Assembly (NCBI GenBank): GCA_002347565.1
Contig: DDXR01000025.1
Location: 7,106 to 71,105 of the forward strand
Length of the DNA stretch: 64,000 nucleotides
Source of the DNA: a bacterium UBP2_UBA2255
GTDB taxonomy: Bacteria > Edwardsbacteria > AC1 > EtOH8
Direction of reading: 5' to 3'
Shown: positions 26,684 to 35,261 of the stretch, one piece after another
Layout of the letters: each line of letters begins with the position of its first letter
Numbering within the stretch: the first letter of the stretch is position 1
Notes under the pieces: model-generated
The model's database searches: none
Seen by the model: only the letters and a program-made list of their open reading frames with translations
Told to the model about the DNA's origin: nothing
Translations under genes and position numbers: made by a program

Positions 26684-28399
26684 TCAGTAATCGAGCTTGA
26701 GCGACAGCTCGGCGCCGGCGTCGTGCCGGCCGGCGCCGGCGACATTGGCAGCGTTCCTGGTGTAGCCGTAGGTCAGCCGGGCGGTCAGGGTCGCCCAGAA
26801 GCCCGGCTCCCAGCGCACCGAGGCCACGGCCAGGTCCCGGCGCTCGACCGTGCCCGACAGGAACCGGGTATGCGGGTCGTCGCCGACATATCGGCCGCCG
26901 GCCGTATCCGCCGGCGCTACCGGCTCGCCCTGGTACCACTCGCCGGCATAGTGCAGCCCCCGGTTAATCCGGCCCTCGCCCTGCCGCCGCCAGGCGTAGC
27001 CCAGGCCGATGTTCAGCCGCGGGTGGAAGCGGTGTTCGATCATAAAATCCAGCGCGTCGCCGTCGGTGCCGATCCAGTGGCCGATGATGCTGGCGGTGTC
27101 CGAACCGACATAGCGGTTCTCGTGGCGGCGATGGGTGTAGGTCCACTTCTGCGCCCCGGCCCACTCGGCCCTGAGGTCGGTGTCCGGCAGTCCCAGCGGG
27201 TCGGCCCAGTGCCCGCCCAGCAGGAACCCCATTTTCTGCGGCGCCGGCGGGCTCTGCTCGTACTGGACGTCGTCCATCAGCAGCTCGCCGTAGAGCCGGA
27301 CGCCGCGCCCCGGCGTCCACTTGGCGTCCAGGCACCACATGATGTTGTCGTCGTCGCGCTCGTTCCACTGGGTGCCGTAGAACGGCAGCAGCGGGTTGGC
27401 ATACACCGGATCGATGTTGCCCGCCTTATAGAGCACCAGTTCGGAGAAGCCGGCGGTGACCCGCCCCGGCAGCCGCAGCGTCAGCCGGTGTCCCGAGAGG
27501 TAGCGCTGCTGCTTGATGCTGAGGATGCCGACGAACGATTCGAAACCCAGCCGCTGGTATCGCGCCTTGAAGCTCAGGGCATCGAACGCCGGGGCGTTGG
27601 TCGAGAGCAGCAGCGTGCCGTACGTGCCCTGGCCCCACCAGCGCTGCTGGCGGCCGGCGGTCACCGAGAGGAACGGGTTGGCGTAGCGGAAGTGCGAGTA
27701 GTCGATGTCAAACTTGCCGCCGCGCCAGGTCTGGGTGGTGGCGTCCAGCCACTGATACTTGGCCTGCTCCTTCTCGGCGGTGAACACCAGCCGCTGATCG
27801 AACAGGAACTCGTGGGTGGGCGTCGCGCGCCAGCGGCCCCAGGCGTCGAGCTCGCCGCGAACGGAGTACTGAGGCTCGAATCCCTTGCTGGCCACTGCGC
27901 GCGGTGTCAACGCAGCATCAACGCCGAGCACAACATCGGGACCTCCCCAGCTTCTATACTGGTAAAGGTCACCTTCCATCCAACAATCAGCAAGATATTC
28001 CTTAACCTCAGCACCTCTACGACCGAAAGATTTTCGTTCGTAAGATCCTATCTTCCCTCGGAATTGTTGGCGATCTTGTACTAATTCGTTCAGCAGTCTA
28101 AAGAAATCATGGTTTTGAGTTTCAATTTCCCATCGTGATGGGCCAACACCACTGCCTCCCCATGAAATGCTTGATGAATCTTCTCCTTCGATCAATATGA
28201 TACCTAAAATTGGTTTGATCGCTTTATAAATATCATATCGAGTATATGGTTTTGTTGCAGGTAATTCTATTACGCCTTTTGCCTCTAACCGTTCCAGTAT
28301 CGGGTACGCCCAGTGGTCCAACGGCAGGTCGCGGGAATCCTGGGCCAGCGCGGGCAGGGCCGCGAGTAGCAATAACAGGATCAGAGCGGACCGTCTCAT
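26684..28399 (-). CDS. Wzi-like capsule-assembly outer-membrane beta-barrel protein
   Basis: 571 residues. A signal peptide (cut after about residue 20, ALAQ) is followed by an SLH-like helix pair (DLPLDHWAYPILERLEAKGVI), then a long stretch of alternating amphipathic strands ending in an aromatic residue (KLDY), typical of an outer-membrane barrel. It fits the capsule assembly protein Wzi family found across FCB bacteria; Wzi binds surface polysaccharide. Codons for about residues 37-160 (bases about 27920-28290) are clearly AT-richer than the rest. AAGGCG precedes the ATG. It overlaps the fumarase-like gene by four bases. Confidence 0.8.
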   Translation of the reverse strand: MRRSALILLLLLAALPALAQDSRDLPLDHWAYPILERLEAKGVIELPATKPYTRYDIYKAIKPILGIILIEGEDSSSISWGGSGVGPSRWEIETQNHDFFRLLNELVQDRQQFRGKIGSYERKSFGRRGAEVKEYLADCWMEGDLYQYRSWGGPDVVLGVDAALTPRAVASKGFEPQYSVRGELDAWGRWRATPTHEFLFDQRLVFTAEKEQAKYQWLDATTQTWRGGKFDIDYSHFRYANPFLSVTAGRQQRWWGQGTYGTLLLSTNAPAFDALSFKARYQRLGFESFVGILSIKQQRYLSGHRLTLRLPGRVTAGFSELVLYKAGNIDPVYANPLLPFYGTQWNERDDDNIMWCLDAKWTPGRGVRLYGELLMDDVQYEQSPPAPQKMGFLLGGHWADPLGLPDTDLRAEWAGAQKWTYTHRRHENRYVGSDTASIIGHWIGTDGDALDFMIEHRFHPRLNIGLGYAWRRQGEGRINRGLHYAGEWYQGEPVAPADTAGGRYVGDDPHTRFLSGTVERRDLAVASVRWEPGFWATLTARLTYGYTRNAANVAGAGRHDAGAELSLKLDY

Positions 28400-28971
28400 T
28401 GTTTCGCCTTGCTGCGTTTCATCACGTCCAGGTAGAAGTCGCCGCCGCGGCTGTCGTTGATCACCGTCAGGGGAAAATCCCTGACCTCAAGTTCGTAGAT
28501 GGCCTCGGTGCCCAGCGCTTCGAACCCGGCGACCCGGGCCGAGATGACCTTGGTTGACAGCAGCGCGCCGGCGCCGCCGACGGCCGCAAGGTAGACCGCC
28601 TTGCGCTTCTTGATGGCCGCGACCACCTCCGGGCTGCGCCGGCCCTTGCCGATCATCGCCCTCACGCCGGCGTTCAGCATCTGCGGCGTGTAGGGATCCA
28701 TTCGCGCAGCCGTGGTCGGGCCGATCGAGCCGATCACCCGTCCGGCCGGCGCCGGGGTCGGACCGGCGTAGTAGATGACCGCGCCCCGCAAGTCCACCGG
28801 CAGCGGCCTCCCGGCATCAAGCAACCCGGCCAGTTTGCGATGGGCGGCGTCGCGCGCGGTGTAGACCGTTCCGGACAGCAGGACCTCGTCACCGGCCCGC
28901 AGCGACTGGACCGCGGCGCGATCCAGCGGTGTTTCGATTCTCCTGACAGACATCGAACGCAATTTTTTCAC
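28396..28971 (-). CDS. Class I (Fe-S) fumarase / tartrate dehydratase beta-type domain protein
   Basis: About 190 residues from a GTG at 28971, or 185 from the ATG at 28953. It fits the C-terminal (beta) domain of Fe-S hydro-lyases: LSGTVYTARDAAHRKL, YYAGPTPAPAGRVIGSIGPTTAARMDPY and MIGKGRRSPEV are all conserved. In this family the beta subunit provides substrate-binding residues, and the alpha subunit carries the 4Fe-4S cluster. No alpha subunit gene is in the window, so it must be elsewhere. The gene overlaps the Wzi-like gene by ATGA. No ribosome site is visible at either start. Confidence 0.88.
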   Translation of the reverse strand: MKKLRSMSVRRIETPLDRAAVQSLRAGDEVLLSGTVYTARDAAHRKLAGLLDAGRPLPVDLRGAVIYYAGPTPAPAGRVIGSIGPTTAARMDPYTPQMLNAGVRAMIGKGRRSPEVVAAIKKRKAVYLAAVGGAGALLSTKVISARVAGFEALGTEAIYELEVRDFPLTVINDSRGGDFYLDVMKRSKAKQ

Positions 28972-29135
28972 ATATTGGGCAGAATGTCAAGGCAATAATG
29001 ACGTGGCAACCGGCCGCTGCCTCGCGTGCATCCGTGGATGCCGAGTAACGTGCGCCGCACCGGGCCCATCCAGCAATGGATTGTCCCGCAGGGAAGATGG
29101 AGCGCCAGGGCTGGCTTCAAGGCTTGAGGCAAGAC

Positions 29136-29163
29136 AACGGCCCCCGCGCTGAGCGGGGGCCGT
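29136..29163 (-). terminator. Hairpin after gdhA
   Basis: Minus strand stem ACGGCCCCCGC / GCGGGGGCCGT with a short loop, followed by TTGTCTTG. It lies about 20 bases after the gdhA stop; the T tract is imperfect. The rest of 28974-29135 holds nothing I can identify. Confidence 0.65.
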
Positions 29164-29182
29164 CCCGAAGGATGAATGCCTG

Positions 29183-30541
29183 CTAGACGATGCCCTGGGC
29201 CAGCATGGCCTTGGCCACCTTGACGAACCCGGCGATGTTGGCGCCGGCCAGGTAGTCGCCCTTGGTGGCGTACTTCTCGGAGGCGTCCAGGCACTGCTGG
29301 TGGATGGCCTTCATGATCCGCTGCAGCTTCTGGTCGACCTCGTTGCGGTCCCAGTACCAGCGCGAGCTCTGCTGGGACATCTCCAGTCCCGAGGTGGCCA
29401 CGCCGCCGGCGTTGGCCGCCTTGGCCGGGCCGTACAGCACGTTGTTCGATTGGTAGACCTTGATGGCCGCCAGGTTGGACGGCATGTTGGCGCCCTCGCT
29501 CACCAGGAAGCAGCCGCTCTTGACCATGGCTTGGGCATGGTCCTCGTTGATCTCGTTCTGGGTGGCCGACGGGAACGCGCAGTCGAACTTGATGCCCTGG
29601 TCCTTGACCACGTCCCACACGCTCTTGCCCTCGTAATACTTGGCGTTCTTGTACTTCTCGACGTACTCCTTGGCCCGGCCCCGTCGCACGTTCTCGATCT
29701 CCATCAGGTGCGCCAGCTTCCCGGCATCGATGCCCTCCTCGTCGACCACGGTGCCTCCGGAATCGCAGAAGGAAAGGGCCTTGCCGCCCAGCTGGGTGAT
29801 CTTCTCGATGGTGTACTGGGAGACGTTGCCCTTGCCCGAGACCAGGCAGCGCAGGCCCTTGTAGTCCTTGCCCCTGGTGGCCAGCATCTCGCCGCCGAAG
29901 TAGACCGCGCCGTAGCCGGTGGCCTCGGGCCGGATCAGCGAACCGCCGTACTCCAGGGCCCGGCCGGTGAGCACGCCGGTGAACTCGTTGCGGATCTTCT
30001 TGTAGTAGCCGTACATGAACCCGATCTCGCGGCCTCCCACGCCGATGTCGCCGGCCGGGACGTCGGTGTCGGCGCCGATGTGGCGGAACAGCTCGCGCAT
30101 GAAGGCGTGGCAGAACTTCATCACCTCGTTGTCGCTCTTGCCCTTGGGGTCGAAGTCGGAGCCGCCCTTGCCGCCGCCCATCGCCAGCGTGGTCAGCGAG
30201 TTCTTGAATACCTGCTCGAAGCCGAGGAACTTGATGATGCCCAGGTTGACCGAGGGGTGGAAGCGCAGCCCGCCCTTGTAGGGTCCGATGGCGTTGTTGA
30301 ACTGCACCCGGAAGCCCTTGTTGACCTGGACCTCGCCCTTGTCATCGACCCACGGCACCCGGAACAGGATGGCGCGGTCGGGTTCGCAGATCCGCTCGTA
30401 GATCTTGGCCTTGACGAACTCGGGGTGCTTGGCGACCGTCGGCTCCAGGGTCTTCATGACCTCCTCCACCGCCTGGTGGAACTCGGGCTCCCCCGGGTTC
30501 TTGGCTTTGACCTTGGCGATCACGTCGGTGATGTGGGACAT
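29183..30541 (-). CDS. gdhA: Glutamate dehydrogenase (NADP-type length)
   Basis: Interconverts glutamate and 2-oxoglutarate plus ammonia. 452 residues, the length of hexameric bacterial/fungal NADP-specific enzymes. Key blocks: GPYKGGLRFHPSVN, LTTLAMGGGKGGSDFDPKGKSD with the catalytic Lys, PAGDIGVGGREIGFM, and the Rossmann region with LVSGKGNVSQYT. The ATG at 30541 has AAGGAG seven bases upstream. It fits the amino acid fermentation genes further along (ior, aminotransferases). It appears to be transcribed alone. Confidence 0.97.
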   Translation of the reverse strand: MSHITDVIAKVKAKNPGEPEFHQAVEEVMKTLEPTVAKHPEFVKAKIYERICEPDRAILFRVPWVDDKGEVQVNKGFRVQFNNAIGPYKGGLRFHPSVNLGIIKFLGFEQVFKNSLTTLAMGGGKGGSDFDPKGKSDNEVMKFCHAFMRELFRHIGADTDVPAGDIGVGGREIGFMYGYYKKIRNEFTGVLTGRALEYGGSLIRPEATGYGAVYFGGEMLATRGKDYKGLRCLVSGKGNVSQYTIEKITQLGGKALSFCDSGGTVVDEEGIDAGKLAHLMEIENVRRGRAKEYVEKYKNAKYYEGKSVWDVVKDQGIKFDCAFPSATQNEINEDHAQAMVKSGCFLVSEGANMPSNLAAIKVYQSNNVLYGPAKAANAGGVATSGLEMSQQSSRWYWDRNEVDQKLQRIMKAIHQQCLDASEKYATKGDYLAGANIAGFVKVAKAMLAQGIV

Positions 30542-30665
30542 GGCGAGCTCCTTCAGAGGTTGCGGCTGGGTTCGACACAGCCAGTGTGATTTCAATCGTA
30601 TATGGTAGCCGAACTGCCGGGTGCTGCGCAATCGGGGATTCCCTTATAATCGCTTGCGAAAACCC

Positions 30666-31316
30666 TTAGCCGATCTCCAGGGTGGTGATGCCCTCGCGCA
30701 CGGCGTACTTGGTGAGCTCCGCCAGGCTGTGGATGTCCAGCTTGTCCATGATCTGCTTGCGGTGGGACTCCACCGTCTTGACGCTGACGCTGAGGCGGGC
30801 GGCCGCCTGCTTCGTGCTCTTGCCCTCGGACAGCAGCTGCAGCACCTCCCGCTCCCGCGGCGACAGCACGGCGAATGCTGTCGGTCCCCGGCCCCGGATC
30901 GATTCGATGTAATCCTTGACGACCAGGCTGGCGATGCCCGGGCTGAGGTAGAGCTGCCCCTTCATCACCTGGCGGATGGCCTGCGATAGCTCCTCGAAGG
31001 CGGCGTCCTTGAGCACGTACCCCATCGCCCCCTGCTTGAGGATCTCGACCACGAACCGGCGGTCGGCATGCATCGACAGGGCCAGCACCCGGGTGCCGGG
31101 CAGGGCCGTGCGGATCAGCCGCGTGGCCTCGATTCCGTTCAGCCCCGGCATCGAGATGTCCATGATCACCAACTCCGGCGCATAGCGCTTCGCCATCCGC
31201 ACGGCTTCCTGCCCCCCTTCGGCCTCTCCTACGACCCTGATCCCCGGCTGCCGCTCCAGGAGGTTGCGCAGCCCCTGTCGGAACATCTTGTGGTCGTCCG
31301 CGATGACTATCTTCAT
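30666..31316 (-). CDS. NarL/LuxR-family response regulator
   Basis: 216 residues. A receiver domain (about 1-120) has the acidic pair DD at 8-9, the phospho-accepting Asp in LVIMDISMPGLNG near residue 55, the Thr/Ser position (LALSMH) and Lys in YVLKDA. A LuxR-type helix-turn-helix (about 148-210) follows: LSPREREVLQLLSEGKSTKQAAARLSVS. The ATG at 31316 forms an ATGA overlap with the end of the histidine kinase gene, its obvious partner. Target genes are unknown. Confidence 0.95.
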   Translation of the reverse strand: MKIVIADDHKMFRQGLRNLLERQPGIRVVGEAEGGQEAVRMAKRYAPELVIMDISMPGLNGIEATRLIRTALPGTRVLALSMHADRRFVVEILKQGAMGYVLKDAAFEELSQAIRQVMKGQLYLSPGIASLVVKDYIESIRGRGPTAFAVLSPREREVLQLLSEGKSTKQAAARLSVSVKTVESHRKQIMDKLDIHSLAELTKYAVREGITTLEIG

Positions 31317-32551
31317 CCCCTGCCGCCCCCTTCCGGCGCCGTTCGCGCGCATCGCATGGTGATCCGGATCCTCGCCCCATGCCCGGGCCGGCTTTCGATA
31401 TCCACACTGCCGCGGAACCGACGCACCTGCTCCCGGATGTTGAACAACCCGTAGCTGGTCCGGCCGATCCGCGCCGGGTCGAAACCGGCGCCGTCGTCGC
31501 GGACCGCGACCGCCAGCGCCTGCCGGGATACCTGGACATCGACCGCTACCTGGGTGGCCCGGGCGTGCTTGGCGGCATTCATCAGCAGTTCCCGCGCAGC
31601 CATGTACGCAACGAACTCGATCCGTCCGTCGGCCGGGCGGGTGCTGCCACGGCACCTGACAACCACTCGGTATCCGAACAGCTCCTGGTAGTGCTCCCCC
31701 AGCCATTCCAGGGCCGGTCCCAGCCCGATCTCATACAGCAACGGCGGGCTGATCTCGTTGGTCAGCGCCCGCGCATGCCGGATGGACTCGTCCAGCAGTC
31801 TGCGGAACTCCTCCGCCCACTCCCGGGCCGGTCCTGAGTGGCTTCTGGCGTGGTACTCGTCCAAACTGAGCCGCATCAGCGCCAGCGACTGCCCGATCCG
31901 GTCGTGCAGCACGGCGGCAATCCGCTTGCGCTCCGATTCCTCCGCCTGCAGCAGCTCCGAGGAAAGCTCCCGCAGCTGCCTCTGGTACCGTCCGATCTGG
32001 TGCTCGCGCCGCTTCCGCTGCGCCGCTTCCCGCCGCAGGTCGCGGTTGAGCAGCTTCAACTCGGCGGTCCGCTCGGCGACAGTATCCTCCAACGTCGCGT
32101 AATACTGTTTCAACCGCTGCTCGGCCTCGTGACGGTCGAGGTATGACACCAGCAGCTTGGCCAGGGACCGCTGCAGCAGCAGCTCCTCCCGCAGGAACGG
32201 GCCAGGACTGCCCGGCGGCGGTCGGCCGATGACGCCCACCTCCAGCACCACGTCCCGGCGCCCCCGGGTGCGGTATCGGACACGGCATGTCCTCCGCGGC
32301 CGCCGGTACCCGTCCGACGTGAACAGCTGATCCCCGTAGCGTATCCTGACGACCGTCTGGCGGGGGTGCTGCCAGGCGCGGGGCAGGCTGCGGGCGACGC
32401 GGGCCAGCGCCCGGGATGGCACAATGCCCTGCGCCTGCAGGACTCGGGCAGCGCGGTGCAGCGCTGTCAGCTCCTTGATCCGCTCCCGCAGCTGCCAAGT
32501 GACCCGTTCCCGCCCGGGCTGTCCGGCCTTCATCGGCGTTCGGCCGGTCAT
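31313..32551 (-). CDS. NarX-like histidine kinase with a GAF-like input domain
   Basis: 412 residues, no transmembrane segment, so cytoplasmic. An N-terminal GAF-like region (about 40-150; ends FLREELLLQRSLAKLLVSYLDR) leads to a coiled coil (about 150-210), a HisKA_3 phospho-acceptor site RIAAVLHDRIGQSLALMRLSL (about 210-230), and an HATPase domain with AARELLMNAAKHA and DDGAGFD. The ATG at 32551 is the first after homology begins; the longer frame reads antisense-like, Arg-rich sequence. It partners with the overlapping LuxR-type regulator and may share a transcript with the zinc-ribbon gene upstream. Confidence 0.9.
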   Translation of the reverse strand: MTGRTPMKAGQPGRERVTWQLRERIKELTALHRAARVLQAQGIVPSRALARVARSLPRAWQHPRQTVVRIRYGDQLFTSDGYRRPRRTCRVRYRTRGRRDVVLEVGVIGRPPPGSPGPFLREELLLQRSLAKLLVSYLDRHEAEQRLKQYYATLEDTVAERTAELKLLNRDLRREAAQRKRREHQIGRYQRQLRELSSELLQAEESERKRIAAVLHDRIGQSLALMRLSLDEYHARSHSGPAREWAEEFRRLLDESIRHARALTNEISPPLLYEIGLGPALEWLGEHYQELFGYRVVVRCRGSTRPADGRIEFVAYMAARELLMNAAKHARATQVAVDVQVSRQALAVAVRDDGAGFDPARIGRTSYGLFNIREQVRRFRGSVDIESRPGHGARIRITMRCARTAPEGGGRG

Positions 32552-32649
32552 CGCCGCGCGCCGCTCCCGCTGCGGGTGGCCGCGGGGCCGCCGGTCGCGG
32601 AATAAAAAACAGCGGCATTGCGCATGCCGCCTGGGTTCACGGTCATCGC

Positions 32650-33078
32650 TCAATCCTTGAGTATCAGGACGATCCCGGCCACGAACGCCACCACGCCGAC
32701 GCCAGCGGCAGCAGGGGTCAGCCATACCGGGATGCGGACGAACAGGCTCAGCAGCATGACGGCCACGAAAGCGGTGATCCCGGCCAGAAAGAACCAGATG
32801 CCCTGCCGGGTCCGGTCCCGCGGCCGCTGCCCGGCCGCAGGCGCGGCTGCACAGGCGTGCCGGGATCCCCCGGCTTGTTGCACCGCCGAACGGACGTTCG
32901 GCGTCCCCTTCATCGGGCCGCAGCACTCGACGCACAACCGGTGCTCCTTGTCGAAACAAGGCCGGCACACCTGCCGCTCGCAGGCAGGGCACTTGTACAT
33001 CGACTCGTTGCGGACGATCACGCCACGGGCGCAGATCGGGCAGAACACCTGGACGGCTTCCTGAATCGATTCGCTCAT
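32650..33078 (-). CDS. Zinc-ribbon / B-box-like membrane protein
   Basis: 142 residues. The first about 50 residues carry paired CxxC motifs (FCPICARG, YKCPACERQVCRPC, HRLCVECC) that should bind two zinc ions, like a B-box or double zinc ribbon. A Gly/Ala/Arg linker follows, then two hydrophobic helices at about 90-112 and 116-138. So a cytosolic zinc module is anchored to the membrane. GGAGGAG before the ATG at 33078 fixes the start. Its place just upstream of the two-component pair suggests an accessory or unrelated small membrane protein; function unknown. Confidence 0.8.
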   Translation of the reverse strand: MSESIQEAVQVFCPICARGVIVRNESMYKCPACERQVCRPCFDKEHRLCVECCGPMKGTPNVRSAVQQAGGSRHACAAAPAAGQRPRDRTRQGIWFFLAGITAFVAVMLLSLFVRIPVWLTPAAAGVGVVAFVAGIVLILKD

Positions 33079-33180
33079 CGTCTCCTCCTGTACCGCGCCG
33101 GGGCCGAACGTGCCTCGGCCGGTGCCCGGGGTTGCGGTAACAGTAACCGATATCCACCGAAAAGTCAAGCCCCGGCGCGG

Positions 33181-33217
33181 CGCACGGCGGCCGCGCCAGC
33201 TGCGCGGCCGCCGTGCG
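33181..33217 (-). terminator. Long hairpin after the von Willebrand A gene
   Basis: A perfect 16-bp stem (CGCACGGCGGCCGCGC / GCGCGGCCGCCGTGCG) around the loop CAGCT, 18 bases after the stop. A T run (TTTT) follows only after about 20 more bases, so termination may be imperfect. Confidence 0.65.
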
Positions 33218-33235
33218 GGTCCGGTTGGGAACCGG

Positions 33236-35122
33236 TCATTCCGATCGCGCCAGCCCCGCCAGCTCCCTCGCCATTCCCGCCAACCGCACGAACTCCGCCC
33301 GGTAGCCCCCCGGGTCCGTGCCGCAAGCCGCCCGCGCCAGCTCGATCACCTGGCCGTAGCTGGCCGAGCCCTTGAACGGCGAGTTGCGCAGCAGCAGGCC
33401 GAACTCGGCCACGGCCGCCGCGAAGCGGAAGTCCTCCGAGGCCTGGGCGAACGCCGCCCCGCCGTCGACCACCGGCCCGACGATCAGCCTGCTCCGGGTC
33501 CCGTCGGGGTCCTTGTAGCGCAGCTTGACCGTCATCAGCTCCGGGCTCTTCCCGGCGTCGGGGCGGACGACGGTGGTCTGGTACTTGAGCTCGTCCACGC
33601 CCGGCAGATTCTCGTCCGATCCCGCCGGCACGATCTCGTAGAGCGCCGTGACGGTGTGGCCCGATCCCAGCTCGCCGGCGTCCTTTGTGTCGTCGTTGAA
33701 GTCCTCCTTGGCCAGCAGCCGGTTCTCGTAGCCGATCAGTTTGTAGCCGCGGACCTTCGCCGGGTTGAACTCCACCTGGATCTTGACGTCCTTGGCGATG
33801 GTGAACAGCGTGCCGCCCATCTGGGAGACCAGCACCTTGCGGGCCTCGGAGAGGTTGTCGATGTAGGCGTAGTTGCCGTTGCCCTTGTCGGCCAGCTGCT
33901 CCATCCGTGAGTCCTTGAGGTTGCCACTGCCGAAGCCCAGCACCGACAGGAACACGCCGTGCTCGCGCTTCTCCTCGATCATGGCGATCAGCTCCGAGGT
34001 CGATGACACGCCGACGTTGAAGTCGCCGTCGGTGGCCAGGATCACCCGGTTGTTGCCGCCCTTGATGTAGTTGTCGAGGGCCGTCTGGTAGGCCAGCCGG
34101 ATGCCGGCAGCGCCGGCCGTGCAGCCGCCGGCCTCCAGCTTGTCCAGCGCCGCCAGGATCGCCTTCCTGTCCTTCCCGGCCGTGGACGGCAGCACCAGGC
34201 CCTCCGAGCTGGCGTAGACCGCGATCGCCACCCGGTCCTGGGGCCGCAGCTGCTGCACCAGCAGCTTGAAGGCGGACTTGAGCAGCGGCAGCTTGTCCTG
34301 GCTCTGCATCGACCCGGAGACGTCGATCAGGAACACCAGATTGGCCGGCGGCAGTTTACCGGCTGGGACCTCGCGGCCCTTCAGCCCGATCCGCACCAGC
34401 CGGTGGCCGGCGTGCCACGGACAGGGGGCCGCCTCGGCGTGGACTGCGAACGGCGTACCGTCATCGGGCTGCGGGTAGTCGTAAGGGAAGTAGTTGACCA
34501 GCTCCTCGATCCGCACCGCGTCCTTGTATGGCAGCGATCCCGAATTGAGGAAGCGCCGCACGTTGGCATAGCTGGCCGGGTCGACGTCGATCGAGAAGGT
34601 GGACAGCGGCTCCTGGAGCACGTCCTTGAACGAGTTCTCGCTGATCGTGGCGTATTCCTCGGTGTTGAAGTCCGCCGGGACGCCGCGGTACACGCCGCCG
34701 GACGACTGGTCGCACTCGTAGGCAATCGATCCGCAGGCCGGCGCAGCTATTTTGCAAGCCATTACCTTTCGCTCGTCCTTGACCTTGAGGTCCAGGGTCG
34801 CGGGCTTCATGGCGACGGCCACGGTAACGGCCTTGCCCGATTCGACCGTGACGCCCTTGACCAGCGCCGTCTCGTGGCCGGGGTGGGTGGCCATCACCGA
34901 GTAGGTCCCGGCCGGGACGCCGTTGAACGTGAAGCGTCCGGCCGCGTCGCTCTTGGCGTAGAACGACGTGCCGACAAGTTTGAGCGAGGCGCCCGACAAG
35001 GGCAGCTTGGTCACGGCGTCGCTGACCGTACCGGAGATCGAGCCGGGCTGGACCGCCCACAGGATGCCTGCCAGCGCGGCGAGGGCCGCGGCGGCCCAGA
35101 CCAGGATGTTTCGCTGTTTCAT
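33236..35122 (-). CDS. YfbK-like von Willebrand factor A domain protein
   Basis: 628 residues. An N-terminal signal or anchor helix (about 6-24) precedes a carboxypeptidase-regulatory-like Ig fold (about 28-105; GSISGTVSDAVTKLPLSGASL), a short Cys-containing linker, a vWF_A N-terminal region (STFSIDVDPASYANVRRFL), and the vWA domain with the MIDAS motif DVSGSM near residue 285 and later TDGDFNVG. The C-terminus is DUF3520-like. It follows the E. coli YfbK layout and is expected on the periplasmic or outer surface, where vWA domains bind metal-dependent protein ligands. GAGGAG precedes the ATG at 35122. Confidence 0.92.
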   Translation of the reverse strand: MKQRNILVWAAAALAALAGILWAVQPGSISGTVSDAVTKLPLSGASLKLVGTSFYAKSDAAGRFTFNGVPAGTYSVMATHPGHETALVKGVTVESGKAVTVAVAMKPATLDLKVKDERKVMACKIAAPACGSIAYECDQSSGGVYRGVPADFNTEEYATISENSFKDVLQEPLSTFSIDVDPASYANVRRFLNSGSLPYKDAVRIEELVNYFPYDYPQPDDGTPFAVHAEAAPCPWHAGHRLVRIGLKGREVPAGKLPPANLVFLIDVSGSMQSQDKLPLLKSAFKLLVQQLRPQDRVAIAVYASSEGLVLPSTAGKDRKAILAALDKLEAGGCTAGAAGIRLAYQTALDNYIKGGNNRVILATDGDFNVGVSSTSELIAMIEEKREHGVFLSVLGFGSGNLKDSRMEQLADKGNGNYAYIDNLSEARKVLVSQMGGTLFTIAKDVKIQVEFNPAKVRGYKLIGYENRLLAKEDFNDDTKDAGELGSGHTVTALYEIVPAGSDENLPGVDELKYQTTVVRPDAGKSPELMTVKLRYKDPDGTRSRLIVGPVVDGGAAFAQASEDFRFAAAVAEFGLLLRNSPFKGSASYGQVIELARAACGTDPGGYRAEFVRLAGMARELAGLARSE

Positions 35123-35199
35123 GGTGGTGCTCCTCTGACTGCAGGTTGCCGTTTGGGGTTCTGCAGTATATACCAAGGGGCCCTCCCGATTATTCCGAT

Positions 35200-35228
35200 A
35201 AAAAAAGCACGGTCATCTGACCGCGCTT
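35200..35228 (-). terminator. Rho-independent terminator of the mnmA operon
   Basis: Minus strand stem AAGCGCGGTCA / TGACCGTGCTT (one G-T pair), loop of two bases, then TTTTT. It lies about 35 bases after the mnmA stop. Confidence 0.9.
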
Positions 35229-35261
35229 ATCCGCCATGCCGCATCGCCGGCCGGCACGGGT

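Noticed and set aside
30542..30665. Promoter for gdhA
   Set aside because: A TATACG-like box is present, but no acceptable -35 box lies at 16-18 bases, so I do not list it.
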